Under the pieces are notes generated by a model that worked only from the letters and a program-made list of their open reading frames with translations, searched no databases and was not told the origin of the DNA. Positions 27,022 through 36,200 of a stretch of 64,000 nucleotides of DNA are shown piece after piece. Where the stretch lies: assembly GCF_900110995.1 (NCBI RefSeq), contig NZ_FOJF01000003.1, positions 620,001 to 684,000 of the forward strand, written 5' to 3'. The position numbers and the translations under genes are program-made. Position 1 is the first letter of the stretch. Each line of letters starts with the position of its first letter. Source of the DNA: Chitinophaga sp. YR573 (GTDB lineage Bacteria > Bacteroidota > Bacteroidia > Chitinophagales > Chitinophagaceae).

Positions 27022-28224
27022 ATGGAAAGTTCCTCAATTACCTGCATTAATTGCAGCAAATCCTTACCGTTAAAAGCAAAGTTCTGTAGCCACTGTCTTG
27101 CGCAACTCCGGTGTAAGAAATGTAATGAACCCCTTGAAAAGGAGGCAATAGGTTGTATGGAATGTGGTACTCCTATTTTAAATAAAAGCACTACTGGACA
27201 GCCCCAGCAGTCCAACACGATCACTTTTACTGAGACACAGACAGAAAGAACCTTTCAGGCAAGTTTCTCTGATGCAGTTGGAAAAGATTTAACGGGTATT
27301 GCGCGTGATATCATGAATGCAAAGCACATGGGAATTCCATCTATACTGCAGCCTTTACTACCTGCAAATGGAGCTGAAGAGGCAGAATATCAGGAAATAA
27401 ACCCAGCACCAAATGTTAGTGATCTTCCCCCGAACTATAGTCCAAATGCTGTTGAAACAGTTGCCACTAGTGCTATTGCTCCAAGGAAGGAAGACGAGTA
27501 TCCTTCTTTGATGACAGTTGCTATGCGCCGTTTACCATCTACGGAAACAGAATGGGTAGTTTTGTATGGTTTTTTCGCGTCTGGGTTTGGAAAAAAGATG
27601 TTTACACGTCACGACTTGATCACCTTGTATGAAGAAACAAAAAGGAAGTCTACAGATAAAACAAATGCCTTAACCAGTAATATCAAGGCAGCTGTTCAGA
27701 GCGGGAAATTTAATGCTTTTACCGACGGAGAATATTGCATAATGGATCCGGGTATTGAGCTTGCTAAAGAAATAATGACAAGAACCAAAGCCAGTCCACT
27801 ACCTGGAAAAAGCAAGCAGAGTAAGGAGGAGAAAGGTGAAGGAGAGGATGCTAGCGCAGCTTCTGGTAAAGGAAAAAGGGGAGCTAAATCTACGGATAAA
27901 AGTAAGCGCTTGGCTGAAATAGATTTTTATCCTACTGGCAAAGACAGCCTGAAAGCATATTTTGACAAGTTTGATACCAAGAGCGATTTTGAAAAAGTGT
28001 TAGTCTTTGTTTCATATTTCACTGAGATTTTGAAAACGGGAGGCATTACTTATGATCATATTTATTCCTGTTTTGATGAACGGGGCTTAAAAATCCCGAT
28101 TAACGTCGCACAAACAACCCGAAATACAGCAAGCGCAAAAAAGTGGATTAATACAACAGATTCTAAAAATATTACGGTAACAACTGCCGGCAAAAACAAA
28201 CTAAGACATTGGAATAATGACTGA
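27022..28224 (+). CDS. Unknown protein: double zinc ribbon plus two winged-helix-like repeats
   Basis: 400 residues. Eight Cys (8, 11, 22, 25, 31, 34, 45, 48) form two consecutive CxxC-CxxC zinc ribbons, as in DZR proteins. A low-complexity linker follows. Then come a helical segment at about 174-245 (WVVLYGFFASGFGKKMFTRH), a Lys/Glu/Ser-rich linker (about 255-297) and a C-terminal segment at about 305-395 (KVLVFVSYFTEILKTGGITY ... VTTAGKNKL). The last segment visibly resembles the N-terminal part of the next gene's product. The stop overlaps the next start by eight bases, so the two are coupled. The gene is AT-rich compared with neighbours outside the block. I do not recognise a named family. 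The layout suggests a DNA- or protein-binding sensor. Confidence 0.8.
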   Translation: MESSSITCINCSKSLPLKAKFCSHCLAQLRCKKCNEPLEKEAIGCMECGTPILNKSTTGQPQQSNTITFTETQTERTFQASFSDAVGKDLTGIARDIMNAKHMGIPSILQPLLPANGAEEAEYQEINPAPNVSDLPPNYSPNAVETVATSAIAPRKEDEYPSLMTVAMRRLPSTETEWVVLYGFFASGFGKKMFTRHDLITLYEETKRKSTDKTNALTSNIKAAVQSGKFNAFTDGEYCIMDPGIELAKEIMTRTKASPLPGKSKQSKEEKGEGEDASAASGKGKRGAKSTDKSKRLAEIDFYPTGKDSLKAYFDKFDTKSDFEKVLVFVSYFTEILKTGGITYDHIYSCFDERGLKIPINVAQTTRNTASAKKWINTTDSKNITVTTAGKNKLRHWNND

Positions 28225-28990
28225 CGAGACTCTCGAAAATTTTATTTCTAAGATCCCTAATTTTACCAGCTTATCTTCCGCTGCAAAGATGGATTTTTTT
28301 GTTTACTACCTGACTGTCGTTAAACACTCGTTAGGTACGACAGCAGCCGCAATTAATGAGTGCTTCTCTGAGCTCAGGTATGATCGGTATTCAAACATTC
28401 CTGCGTATCTGAAAAAGCATGCGACAAAGGCACGTAATGTAAAACGGAAATTTATACAAGAAGAATCGCAGTATCATTTAGAACGTGGATACCAAGCGGA
28501 ACTTGAAAAACAGATCGGTATGGTTCCTTCTCCACCTGCTACAAATGATTATTTTCCATTGGCTATTTTTGACAATACGCGCAGCCATCTAGTTAAAATT
28601 GCAACACAAGGATGCAAATGTTATGACAACGGGCTGTATGATGCATGTGCTGTCATGACCAGAAAGTTGTTGGAAGTATTGATAATTGAGACTTTTGAGC
28701 GACATAAGCTCGAATCGAAAATAAAAGATGGTAGGGGTAATTTCTTTTACCTCAGTGATCTGATAGATACTTTACTTGCGGAAACCACTTGGACAATCGG
28801 ACGAAATGCTCGGGCTGCAATACCATCACTTAAAAAAATGGGAGATCAGAGCGCACATAATCGCCGTTACTTTACACAGAAAGCTGATATAGAAAAGATA
28901 AAGGATGACTTGCGTGTCGTGCTGGATGAATTGGTGCACCTAATAGATTACCCGACTTGGAATAAGGAACTTTCAGCTGCCAAACCATGA
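28217..28990 (+). CDS. Unknown protein with C-terminal DUF4145/HEPN-like domain
   Basis: 257 residues. Residues about 20-100 (FFVYYLTVVKHSLGTTAAAI ... YHLERGYQAELEK) look like the C-terminal repeat of the preceding protein. Residues about 115-245 resemble DUF4145: paired helices with VMTRKLLEVLIIETFERHKL, then LSDLIDTLL and KKMGDQSAHNRR, where the family normally has GNxAAH. HEPN RNases use an R-x4-6-H motif; the His214 is present, but the expected Arg is Lys, so catalysis is doubtful. It is coupled with the upstream zinc-ribbon gene. DUF4145 domains are frequent in restriction and other phage-conflict loci. Function here is inferred. Confidence 0.75.
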   Translation: MTDETLENFISKIPNFTSLSSAAKMDFFVYYLTVVKHSLGTTAAAINECFSELRYDRYSNIPAYLKKHATKARNVKRKFIQEESQYHLERGYQAELEKQIGMVPSPPATNDYFPLAIFDNTRSHLVKIATQGCKCYDNGLYDACAVMTRKLLEVLIIETFERHKLESKIKDGRGNFFYLSDLIDTLLAETTWTIGRNARAAIPSLKKMGDQSAHNRRYFTQKADIEKIKDDLRVVLDELVHLIDYPTWNKELSAAKP

Positions 28991-29014
28991 TTGGCTTATA
29001 AAATATGATCGTTT

Positions 29015-29335
29015 ATGAACAGACAATATTTATATACTGCCATTTGGGAGAAGGTCTTATCTGATATGCTTGATATACTTGAAGTACTGCCATTCTACGG
29101 ATCAATAGCATTGCCAGCTAGTGACTTCGAAAAAGTAGGTGAGCGTAATGATTATAGCTTTAATCTGCAAATTGATCATGGGCAGGTAACAAACGATATT
29201 ACTCGTTCTGCAGTTGCCAGGGATTTAGCAGATGTGTTTTTGAATAATATAAGAGCCAGCATTTTTGCCTATAATAAAAATATAAACATAAAGTTGGACA
29301 AGAATTTTACTCTGCATTTATCAGCAATGAAGTAA
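29015..29335 (+). CDS. Hypothetical protein, 106 residues
   Basis: Starts 24 bases after the DUF4145-like gene on the same strand, so it could be a third member of that operon. It begins MNRQYLYTAIWEKVLSDMLD and has no signal peptide, membrane segment or motif I recognise. It appears to alternate strands and helices and ends LHLSAMK. Base composition is AT-rich like its neighbours. It may be a small accessory or an immunity-type partner, but nothing in the sequence proves it. Confidence 0.55.
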   Translation: MNRQYLYTAIWEKVLSDMLDILEVLPFYGSIALPASDFEKVGERNDYSFNLQIDHGQVTNDITRSAVARDLADVFLNNIRASIFAYNKNINIKLDKNFTLHLSAMK

Positions 29336-29546
29336 CAAATGAGCTCTATTAACCAGATTGCCTTTGTTAACTGTCTGCGATGTATTTAATTATCCTAAAG
29401 CTGTAAAATAGCAGTAATATTCCAGGCTTACAATAATTATTCGGGTACTTAAATAATTAACTTCCGTCTACATTACTTTTCACACTTATCATTAAAACAT
29501 TTATGCCAATGAATTTTTACTTTTCTCATAATTAAAAATTGTTAAT

Positions 29547-29851
29547 ATGTATATTATAGTGAGATATACTAATAATTTAAACATAACGAAAACTGAAATA
29601 GATGAAATAGTCAAGCTTTCAAAAACGTATGGACGCTTAGATATAAAAAACGTGGAGGTATTAGATCTAGTGCATTAGACATCGTAATTTTATTAGAATT
29701 TAGTATTGTATCTAGAATTGGAAAAATAATTAGAGATGCATACTTAAAGAGGCTAGTGGATAGAAACTATATTAAGAGTTTGGGAGAGAACACAAGAAAG
29801 CGTGCTTCATCCTCCTTATCAGCCATCACCAATTACATTAGTGCGTTTTAA
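29547..29851 (+). pseudogene. Frameshifted small gene upstream of the protease
   Basis: The frame from ATG 29547 (MYIIVRYTNNLNITKTEIDE) stops at 29676-29678. In the frame shifted by one base, coding-like sequence resumes near 29651 as RGGIRSSALDIVILLEFSIV and runs to a stop at 29849-29851. The join falls near a run of six A (29645-29650). A restored protein would be about 100 residues with a hydrophobic centre and basic tail. The shape recalls small effector-associated proteins (EACC1-like) found beside trypsin-like proteases in conflict systems, but that is only a resemblance. Confidence 0.5.
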
Positions 29852-29921
29852 AAAGTTTTTATAAGTGAAAAGTAAGAACTGAACAAGCTGTTGCTCTTAT
29901 TGAGCAGTCTAAAATTATTCG

Positions 29922-30074
29922 ATGTATGTCATTTTAAACGAATATAGATCACCCCAAAAGCTTGTAGATAGTTTGGTGGAAGCTTTGGCCAAGCTTTGTT
30001 CTATGATAGCGCTAAAGCAAATTGAAACCGATATACCACATGTTCTTCAAATATATCTTGATTATTATACTTAA
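29922..30074 (+). CDS. Candidate 50-residue ORF coupled to the protease gene
   Basis: MYVILNEYRSPQKLVDSLVE and onward to YLDYYT, mostly helical. Its TAA stop overlaps the next ATG (TAATG at 30072-30076), the classic coupling arrangement, which is the main argument that it is translated. Another frame across 29890-29950 also reads a Leu-rich helical stretch (ELNKLLLLLSSLKLFDV), so this could be the remains of a larger helical effector-associated domain broken by a frameshift. Confidence 0.4.
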   Translation: MYVILNEYRSPQKLVDSLVEALAKLCSMIALKQIETDIPHVLQIYLDYYT

Positions 30075-30934
30075 TGGCAATATGTAAATACATATTTATT
30101 TGTTCCGTTATGCTTATTCACGTTGTTGAAAATAATATATTGAATTCGACGATTATTTTAGCTAAACTATTTTTAATTACGTTACTTTCCATGTACAATA
30201 CACAATTACAAGTGGATACTAAGGATGATAAATATCTTGGTAAATTTAGCTATATGATGGTTGGTTTTCCAGAAAATGGCGCTGAAGGCGATGTGCTTCC
30301 TTTAGGAACTTGTTTTTTTGTCAAAAGAGAAAAAAAAATATACATGGTAACTGCTGCCCATAATATTACCGGCAAAAACACTTTTGATGGAAAACCAACA
30401 TCACGGCAATTTAATTTTATAGGTTTCAGATATCTTAACACCCAAACAAATGAAATTTCTTTTAGCAAATTAGATATAACGTCTTTAAAAACACAGCTGC
30501 CTACAGATTATTTTTATAAATATCCTGACGCTGTTGGCCTTCCAATGACAGATCCTATAGTGGAACCGTTTATTTTCGCTTTAGAGGACGATATGTTTAA
30601 TTCCGTGGCAGAAAAAGAAAATTCTGATGAGATCATCTCGCCTGGATATCCCTACGTATCCTCTTCACAATACACGAAAGAAATGGAACCTTTTTTCTAT
30701 TATGGTGTGATTGTGTCAAAAGTTGCTCTTACGCACCCGTACCCAAGCAATGAGAACATTTACTTCATTTCGAAACCTAAATCAACAATGGGCATATCTG
30801 GGGCTCCAGTATTTACTAAATATTCCCAGGATGGAGCAAGGCCGATATATATTTTCCGAGGGTTGATGTTTGGGAAGAATGACTTGCTTGATTACGCCTA
30901 TGTTGTCAAAGCCAATTCTATAATTTATTATTAA
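30074..30934 (+). CDS. Trypsin-like serine protease, single domain
   Basis: 286 residues (247 if translation starts at ATG 30191). The fold signatures are GTCFFV (78-83), MVTAAHNI with catalytic His96, YPDAVGLPM with Asp152, and MGISGAPVF with nucleophile Ser242 in the GxSGxP form. The triad order and spacing match chymotrypsin-fold proteases. The extra N-terminus from 30074 adds a hydrophobic stretch that may be a membrane anchor, and the TAATG overlap favours that start. Stand-alone intracellular proteases of this type occur as effectors in bacterial conflict systems. No other protease-maturation genes are nearby. Confidence 0.8.
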   Translation: MAICKYIFICSVMLIHVVENNILNSTIILAKLFLITLLSMYNTQLQVDTKDDKYLGKFSYMMVGFPENGAEGDVLPLGTCFFVKREKKIYMVTAAHNITGKNTFDGKPTSRQFNFIGFRYLNTQTNEISFSKLDITSLKTQLPTDYFYKYPDAVGLPMTDPIVEPFIFALEDDMFNSVAEKENSDEIISPGYPYVSSSQYTKEMEPFFYYGVIVSKVALTHPYPSNENIYFISKPKSTMGISGAPVFTKYSQDGARPIYIFRGLMFGKNDLLDYAYVVKANSIIYY

Positions 30935-31203
30935 TTTCCCTTACAGTCAATTATTACCACCCTGATTAAAATACTAAAAAAAGCTGTTATCAAACAGAAG
31001 ATGACCTCTTTTAAAAAAAATCACTTAAGACAAATATAACCAGTTGCAGGCATACATCTTCGAATCCCGTAGCTTTTATATTTGTATCACATAATGATGT
31101 TCTTTAAAAGAAAGCAAAACGAGTCAAAAATTATGGTGACCCATTTTTAAGAATCGATGTTTACAGCGCTATAAACACGCTTCTTTTATAATACAAAACG
31201 GAA

Positions 31204-31226
31204 CCCTAGTGGGATCACAAGGCTAC
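31204..31226 (+). repeat. Decayed copy of the tRNA-Lys 3' end (candidate att site)
   Basis: CCCTAGTGGGATCACAAGGC and following TAC align with CCCAGCGGGATCACAGAAGG and following CTAC at 26423-26446. GGGATCACA and AGGCTAC are identical, with a two-base deletion between them. A weakened version of the tRNA terminator hairpin follows in both places. This is what integration at a tRNA gene leaves behind, and it brackets the block 26436-31203. Confidence 0.6.
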
Positions 31227-31336
31227 ACAAAGAGTAGCAATAGCTGACGATATGGATGGTTAAAATCCACATTGGCTGTTAAGTTTATCCCAGATTTAGT
31301 TATTTTTTTTGTAACCTTCTTTTTCCTCTCAGCGGC

Positions 31337-31462
31337 TTATCCTTTTTTGTATTCAAAAATGTCATACGTTTTATCCATTTCGTCTTCTTTCATATTGTAA
31401 ATCCTTCTGCAACGGTCTTTAAGATTAGACAGACTATATCCTTCAGATACTACTTTTTGCAT
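31337..31462 (-). CDS. Possible 41-residue ORF
   Basis: Encodes MQKVVSEGYSLSNLKDRCRR followed by IYNMKEDEMDKTYDIFEYKK and a final Gly. It is charged and helical with no recognised family. Stops lie directly upstream in frame. It could be a fragment of a larger gene or spurious. Confidence 0.25.
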   Translation of the reverse strand: MQKVVSEGYSLSNLKDRCRRIYNMKEDEMDKTYDIFEYKKG

Positions 31463-31632
31463 AATTTTCGCTTTTTATTATGTAACAAGATTTCACTAGG
31501 TGAATAATATCTTCACTAAACTCCGGCAATGGATAAGAATAAAGGAAATCAGAAACCATTGCCATCGGCATAGAAAAAATATAGCAGCAGGTACTATTCG
31601 CCCGAAAAAACAATGTTGTGTATTGGAAATGA

Positions 31633-31660
31633 ATCAGAGCCCCACAAAGGAGGCTCTGAT
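31633..31660. terminator. Hairpin after the SusD gene
   Basis: ATCAGAGCC (31633-31641) pairs with GGCTCTGAT (31652-31660), 10 bases past the SusD stop. The following minus-strand bases (TCATTTCC) are a poor T-run, so termination efficiency is uncertain. Confidence 0.55.
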
Positions 31661-31670
31661 AAAATAGCAT

Positions 31671-33194
31671 TTATTGCCAGCCAGGCGTTTGTCTGAATAT
31701 GCTGTTGCTATAAGCAGCAGCTATATCCATTTCCGACTGAGGCACCGGCCACAAAGTATCGCGCAATGGGAAGGTTCTCGAAGCGCCGCTGGGATCTTTT
31801 ATGGCAGGAATAATAATCCTGTCAGTTGCCCAGCGTTTCATATCAAAATACCGTTGCCCTTCCATTGCAAGCTCGATCCTTCTTTCATGACGGATAGCAG
31901 TACGCATGTCATCACGGGAAAGCCCTGCCGGTAGAACGGGCATACCTACACCAGGCCGGGTGCGTATAGCATTCACCGCATCGGATACGCTTGCATCCGG
32001 TCCTGCAATTTCATTCTGAGCTTCTGCGTACATGAGCAATACATCTGCATAACGCAGGTATACCCAATCCTGATCGCTTTGTGTACCAATAACGGTTGCG
32101 CGGGTAGAATCAACGCCTTTCTTATTCAGGAAGCCAGATGAAGCGCCAATAGCAGCAGGATCAAAAACGATACCTCCTTTGTATAATACGCCAGGCACCA
32201 ATATGGTAGCCAGTAATCGTGGATCTCTGTTAGTATACGGTTTAGTGGGGTCGTATAACGGAGAAGTGGTAATTGGCTGCCCATCTGTGCATTCATAGTC
32301 ATTTACCAGGTAACTCAGCGGCTGAAGACTGGAGCTGTAAGTATACAGGTAATCGGCAGGACTGTAAGCGCCTGGCACCTGGTAACGCCCTGAGAACAGG
32401 ATCTCCGGATTGTTATCTTGTCCGGGTTTCAGGAATAATTTGCGATAACCGCCTGTATATAGGCTGAACCGGCCTTCTGTCATGATCGTTTTAGCTGTAG
32501 CCGCTGCTTCCTGAAAGTTGTGGACAGCGAGGAATACCTTCGTGATATATCCCAGGGCAGTGCCTCTTACCACATGTCCTTTGTAGGCAGTATTGGGAAG
32601 ATTTGCAGCGGCATAGCGGAAGTCGCTCATTACAGAGTCTAATACCACTGCTTTAGGCGCTCTCCCAAACTGGTAAGAAGCAGGTTCTTTCCCTAATGGC
32701 TGAAAGGACAGCACAACATCTCCATAAAGCTGGGTCAGCAGAAAATAATAATATCCACGTATGAATCTGACCTCTGCTATGTCGGTATTCCTTTCTGTAT
32801 CGTCCATTGAAACATTGGCAATATTGGCCAGGAATATATTACAGGCTTCTATCGCCTTGTATGACGTGTTGTAGGCGTCCGACTGGATAGTGCCGGTAGT
32901 AGCTTCTATAGCTCCTGTAGCAACATTGGAAAAGGCTCCGCTATAGGCATTGTCCGTCAGCGTTTCCCAGTACGGTGTACCTGCGCCCCAACCCTGACCG
33001 GTATTGGTAGAGTTTGTATAATTATATCCCTGTATCAGGAAGCTGTAAATAGCGGTCAATGCCTGGTCTGCATCTGCTTTTGTTTTCCAGAAAGTACCGG
33101 AAGATTGTTGGTCAAGCGGGTTCCTGTTCAGAAAATCCTTTCCACAGCTATATAGCATGATCAGGATGATTAAATGTTTTATGTTGTACTTCAT
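31671..33194 (-). CDS. SusD/RagB-family nutrient-binding lipoprotein
   Basis: 507 residues from ATG 33194; the open frame runs on into the SusC coding region, so the inner start with a lipobox (LIILIMLYSCGKD, Cys17) is chosen. The N-terminal SusD-like part has NPLDQQSSGTFWKTKADADQ, typical of the family. Mid-protein TPR-like helices (RFIRGYYYFLLTQLYGDVVL) and the C-terminal RagB region (LRYADVLLMYAEAQNEI, RHERRIELAMEGQRYFDMKR) are intact. It forms the lid of the SusC pore and binds oligosaccharide or peptide ligands. It follows SusC by 19 bases. Confidence 0.94.
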   Translation of the reverse strand: MKYNIKHLIILIMLYSCGKDFLNRNPLDQQSSGTFWKTKADADQALTAIYSFLIQGYNYTNSTNTGQGWGAGTPYWETLTDNAYSGAFSNVATGAIEATTGTIQSDAYNTSYKAIEACNIFLANIANVSMDDTERNTDIAEVRFIRGYYYFLLTQLYGDVVLSFQPLGKEPASYQFGRAPKAVVLDSVMSDFRYAAANLPNTAYKGHVVRGTALGYITKVFLAVHNFQEAAATAKTIMTEGRFSLYTGGYRKLFLKPGQDNNPEILFSGRYQVPGAYSPADYLYTYSSSLQPLSYLVNDYECTDGQPITTSPLYDPTKPYTNRDPRLLATILVPGVLYKGGIVFDPAAIGASSGFLNKKGVDSTRATVIGTQSDQDWVYLRYADVLLMYAEAQNEIAGPDASVSDAVNAIRTRPGVGMPVLPAGLSRDDMRTAIRHERRIELAMEGQRYFDMKRWATDRIIIPAIKDPSGASRTFPLRDTLWPVPQSEMDIAAAYSNSIFRQTPGWQ

Positions 33195-33213
33195 TTTTGA
33201 AAGATTAAAATGT

Positions 33214-36200
33214 TTAAAAAGCCGCTTTAACACCGAAAGCAAACACCTGATTCTGCGGGTGCGCCACAAACCTTGTATTATTAGATACCCTTTCCGGATC
33301 AAGTCCTTTAAACCCGGTGAAGGTGAGCAGGTTATCTCCCGCAAAGAAGACACGTAGGCTGCTCAATGCCGCCCGTTTCGCCAGGGAAGCAGGAAGCGTG
33401 TAGCCTATCTGCAGATTTTTGAGCCTTAAAAAAGAGGCTCCTTTCAAATAATAGGTGGATGCGGTGCTTATATTGCTGCTGGCGTTACCCTGGCCGGTAA
33501 TGTATATCAGGGGCATGGTAGTACTGGGATGTTCCGGTGTCCAGGCATTCAGCCAGTCTGTACCAGGAGGGGATCCCTGATTGAAAGGTTGAACACCCCA
33601 GCCGTTCACAAAGAGTTTCTGTCCGTAGGAGCCGTAGAAGAATACAGAGATATCGAAATTCTTCCAGGAGACACTTGCATTAAAGGAATAATCGAACTTA
33701 GGAAAAACACCCGGTACAATCACCCGGTCATTGGCATTAACAGTATCGTTACCCGATACGTCTTTGAACTTCAGATATCCCGGTTGAGGATTGTATTGTT
33801 GTACAGGAGATCTGGTAATTTCACCGGCAGACTGGAAGATACCGGCATACTCATACAGATAAAAGCTTCCATAGGGCAGCCCTTCCTTAATAATCGTATT
33901 ATTGCCTGTGTTGATAGATGGTGCTCCAAACTTAATGACGGTGTTTTTATTGGTTTGAAAAGTACCGCCGGCAGAAAATCTTACACTGCCTATGTTATCG
34001 GTATACTGAAAAGAAGCTTCCACTCCTGTATTCTTCATTTTACCCTGGTTGAGGGTGGGTGCATTCAAGCCTATATACGCCGGAATCAGAGGCGTATACA
34101 GGATATCATACGTCAGTTTATTATACCAGTCAACGGTGATATCCAGTTTATTGAAGAGGGAGACATCTGCACCTACGTCAAAAATGCGGGTGGTTTCCCA
34201 TTTTATGTTGGCGTCTACCAGTCCGTTCTGCGCAACGCCTGAGTTCAGCGTACTGCCAGAAAACGGATAGGCGTAGCCGGTATTGGTATTGTATGAGTTC
34301 TGGCTGGTGTACACATCCTGGTAAGGATAGTTACCTATATTCTGATTGCCCAGTTTACCCCATGAACCACGCACCTTTAAATTGTTCAGCCATGAAATAC
34401 CGCTGAGGAACTGCTCACGTGTCAGCATCCAGCCGGCCGAAACAGATGGGAAAAGCCCCCACCGGTTATTTAACGGAAAACGGGAAGAAGCATCATAACG
34501 GGCATTGACCTCAAGCAGGTATTTTTCATTGTAATCATAGTTGAATCTACCATAATAAGAGCGTAAGGCCCATACTGAAGAGGTGCCTGTGGCTATCTGG
34601 GAGCCTGCGGGACCAGCATTCAACTCATGCAGGTTATTGCTGGGAAAAGGCGTATTACGGGTACCTACGAGTCGCTGTGCTTTGTTATACTCTACCTGGG
34701 TACCGGCTAATAGTTTAAGATTGTGCTGGTTAAATGATTTCGTATAGGTGAGCTGGGTATATCCAACCGGGTAGACCATATTAGTGTCTGTTACTACCAG
34801 TCCCTGTCCGTTCACGTCCAGCGTACGCTCGGGCGCATCATTTGGTTTTGCGAACCAGTTATATTGGTTGATCACAGGTTTAAAGTCATACACCTTGTTG
34901 AAGTCGAAGTTAAGTCCTCCGCTTGTTCTCCATTCCAGCCCTTTCAGGAGGCGGATATTCAGGAAAAAGCTGCTTTGCAGATAGTAGTCGTTACTATTAA
35001 CAAGTGCATTCTCTGCAATAGCCACGGGGTTCTTGTTAGGCGTTTGCACACTGGGATACACAGAGTTTACATAACGTCCGCTACCATCAGGCAATTTAGG
35101 CCCATACATAGGAGATTGAGAGAGCGTGGACAGGAACATATCCTGGCTGCCCCTGGAAGGATATATTCGTTTACCGTAATTGAGTGTAACGCTGGAACCG
35201 AAAGTAGCCCAGTCATTGATTTTGGAATTGAGGTTAAACTGGAGGTTGTATTTTTTATAGGAAAAGCCGATCATAATATCCGGCTGGTCTACGTAGCCAA
35301 GACCGATATTATAAACAGTTCCGTTATTGCCGCCTGTCATGCCGATATGATGTGTTTGTACCTGTACGGTCCTCATAACAGCATTCAGCCAGTTGAAATT
35401 GGGATACCTGGCGGGATCAGAAGGGTTGGTATAGGCCGCGATCATTTCCGGAGTAAACCGGTTAGGGTAGCCGGAGTTGACAGCTGCCTGATTATACAAC
35501 TGCATATACTGTACAGAGTTATAGATCAGGTTATCAGGCAGGGCGGAAGGCTTTGTGATGCCTATGCTGTAATCGTATGACAGCTGGAACCGTCCGTTTT
35601 TCCCCTGTTTGGTAGTCACCAGTATCACGCCATTGGCGGCCCTTGTACCATAAATAGCGGCAGATGCGGCATCTTTCAGCAGCGTAACAGATTCAATATT
35701 TTGCGGGTCCAGCACGGTGAGACTTCCAGGCAGACCGTCCACAATAACCAGGGGACTGCTGCCTGCGGAGCTGTAGGTACCCAGCCCTCTTACCCGTAGT
35801 ACGGAACCTTCGTTACCGGCTTCACCGGAGCCTTGTGTAAGGGATAGTCCGGGCATTTTTCCCTGTAACAGCTGCACAGGGTCCGTGGCGATCCTTTTAT
35901 TCAGTTCGGCCCCGTTTACTGTAGCAACTGCTCCGGTCAGGTCCCCCTTTTTCTGTGTACCATAACCTACTATCAGTACTTCGTTCAGACCTTTACTGCT
36001 TTCTGTAAGCGTGATCTCTATTTTCTGCCGGTCGTTGATGGGAATTTCCTGTGTCTGAAAACCGAGGACGGTAATAACCAGTATTGCGTTAGCGGGTACA
36101 TTGGTGAGGGCGTAATGGCCTTTATCGTCTGTAGACGTTCCTATGCCGGATCCTTTTACTCTTACAGTGGCTCCGGGAACTGGCTGTCTGTCGCTGTCCC

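Larger units (their letters stand above)
30935..31632. other. Gene-poor right end of the accessory block
   Basis: About 700 AT-rich bases. It contains the partial tRNA-Lys copy (31204-31226) and a possible 41-residue ORF on the minus strand (31337-31462), otherwise nothing that I can support as coding. Confidence 0.5.

Noticed and set aside
31054..31070. T-loop-like TTCGAATCCCG motif suggesting another tRNA fragment
   Set aside because: The five bases on each side of the loop do not pair and no acceptor or anticodon arm is present.
26436..31203. Integrase or transposase for the tRNA-Lys block
   Set aside because: No ORF in the interval shows tyrosine-recombinase, serine-recombinase or DDE motifs.
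31443..31670. 75-codon minus-strand ORF after SusD
   Set aside because: Begins inside the sequence next to the SusD stop, crosses the post-SusD hairpin and has no protein-like features.
33529..35580. Long plus-strand ORFs across the SusC gene
   Set aside because: Antisense shadows of the SusC coding sequence.
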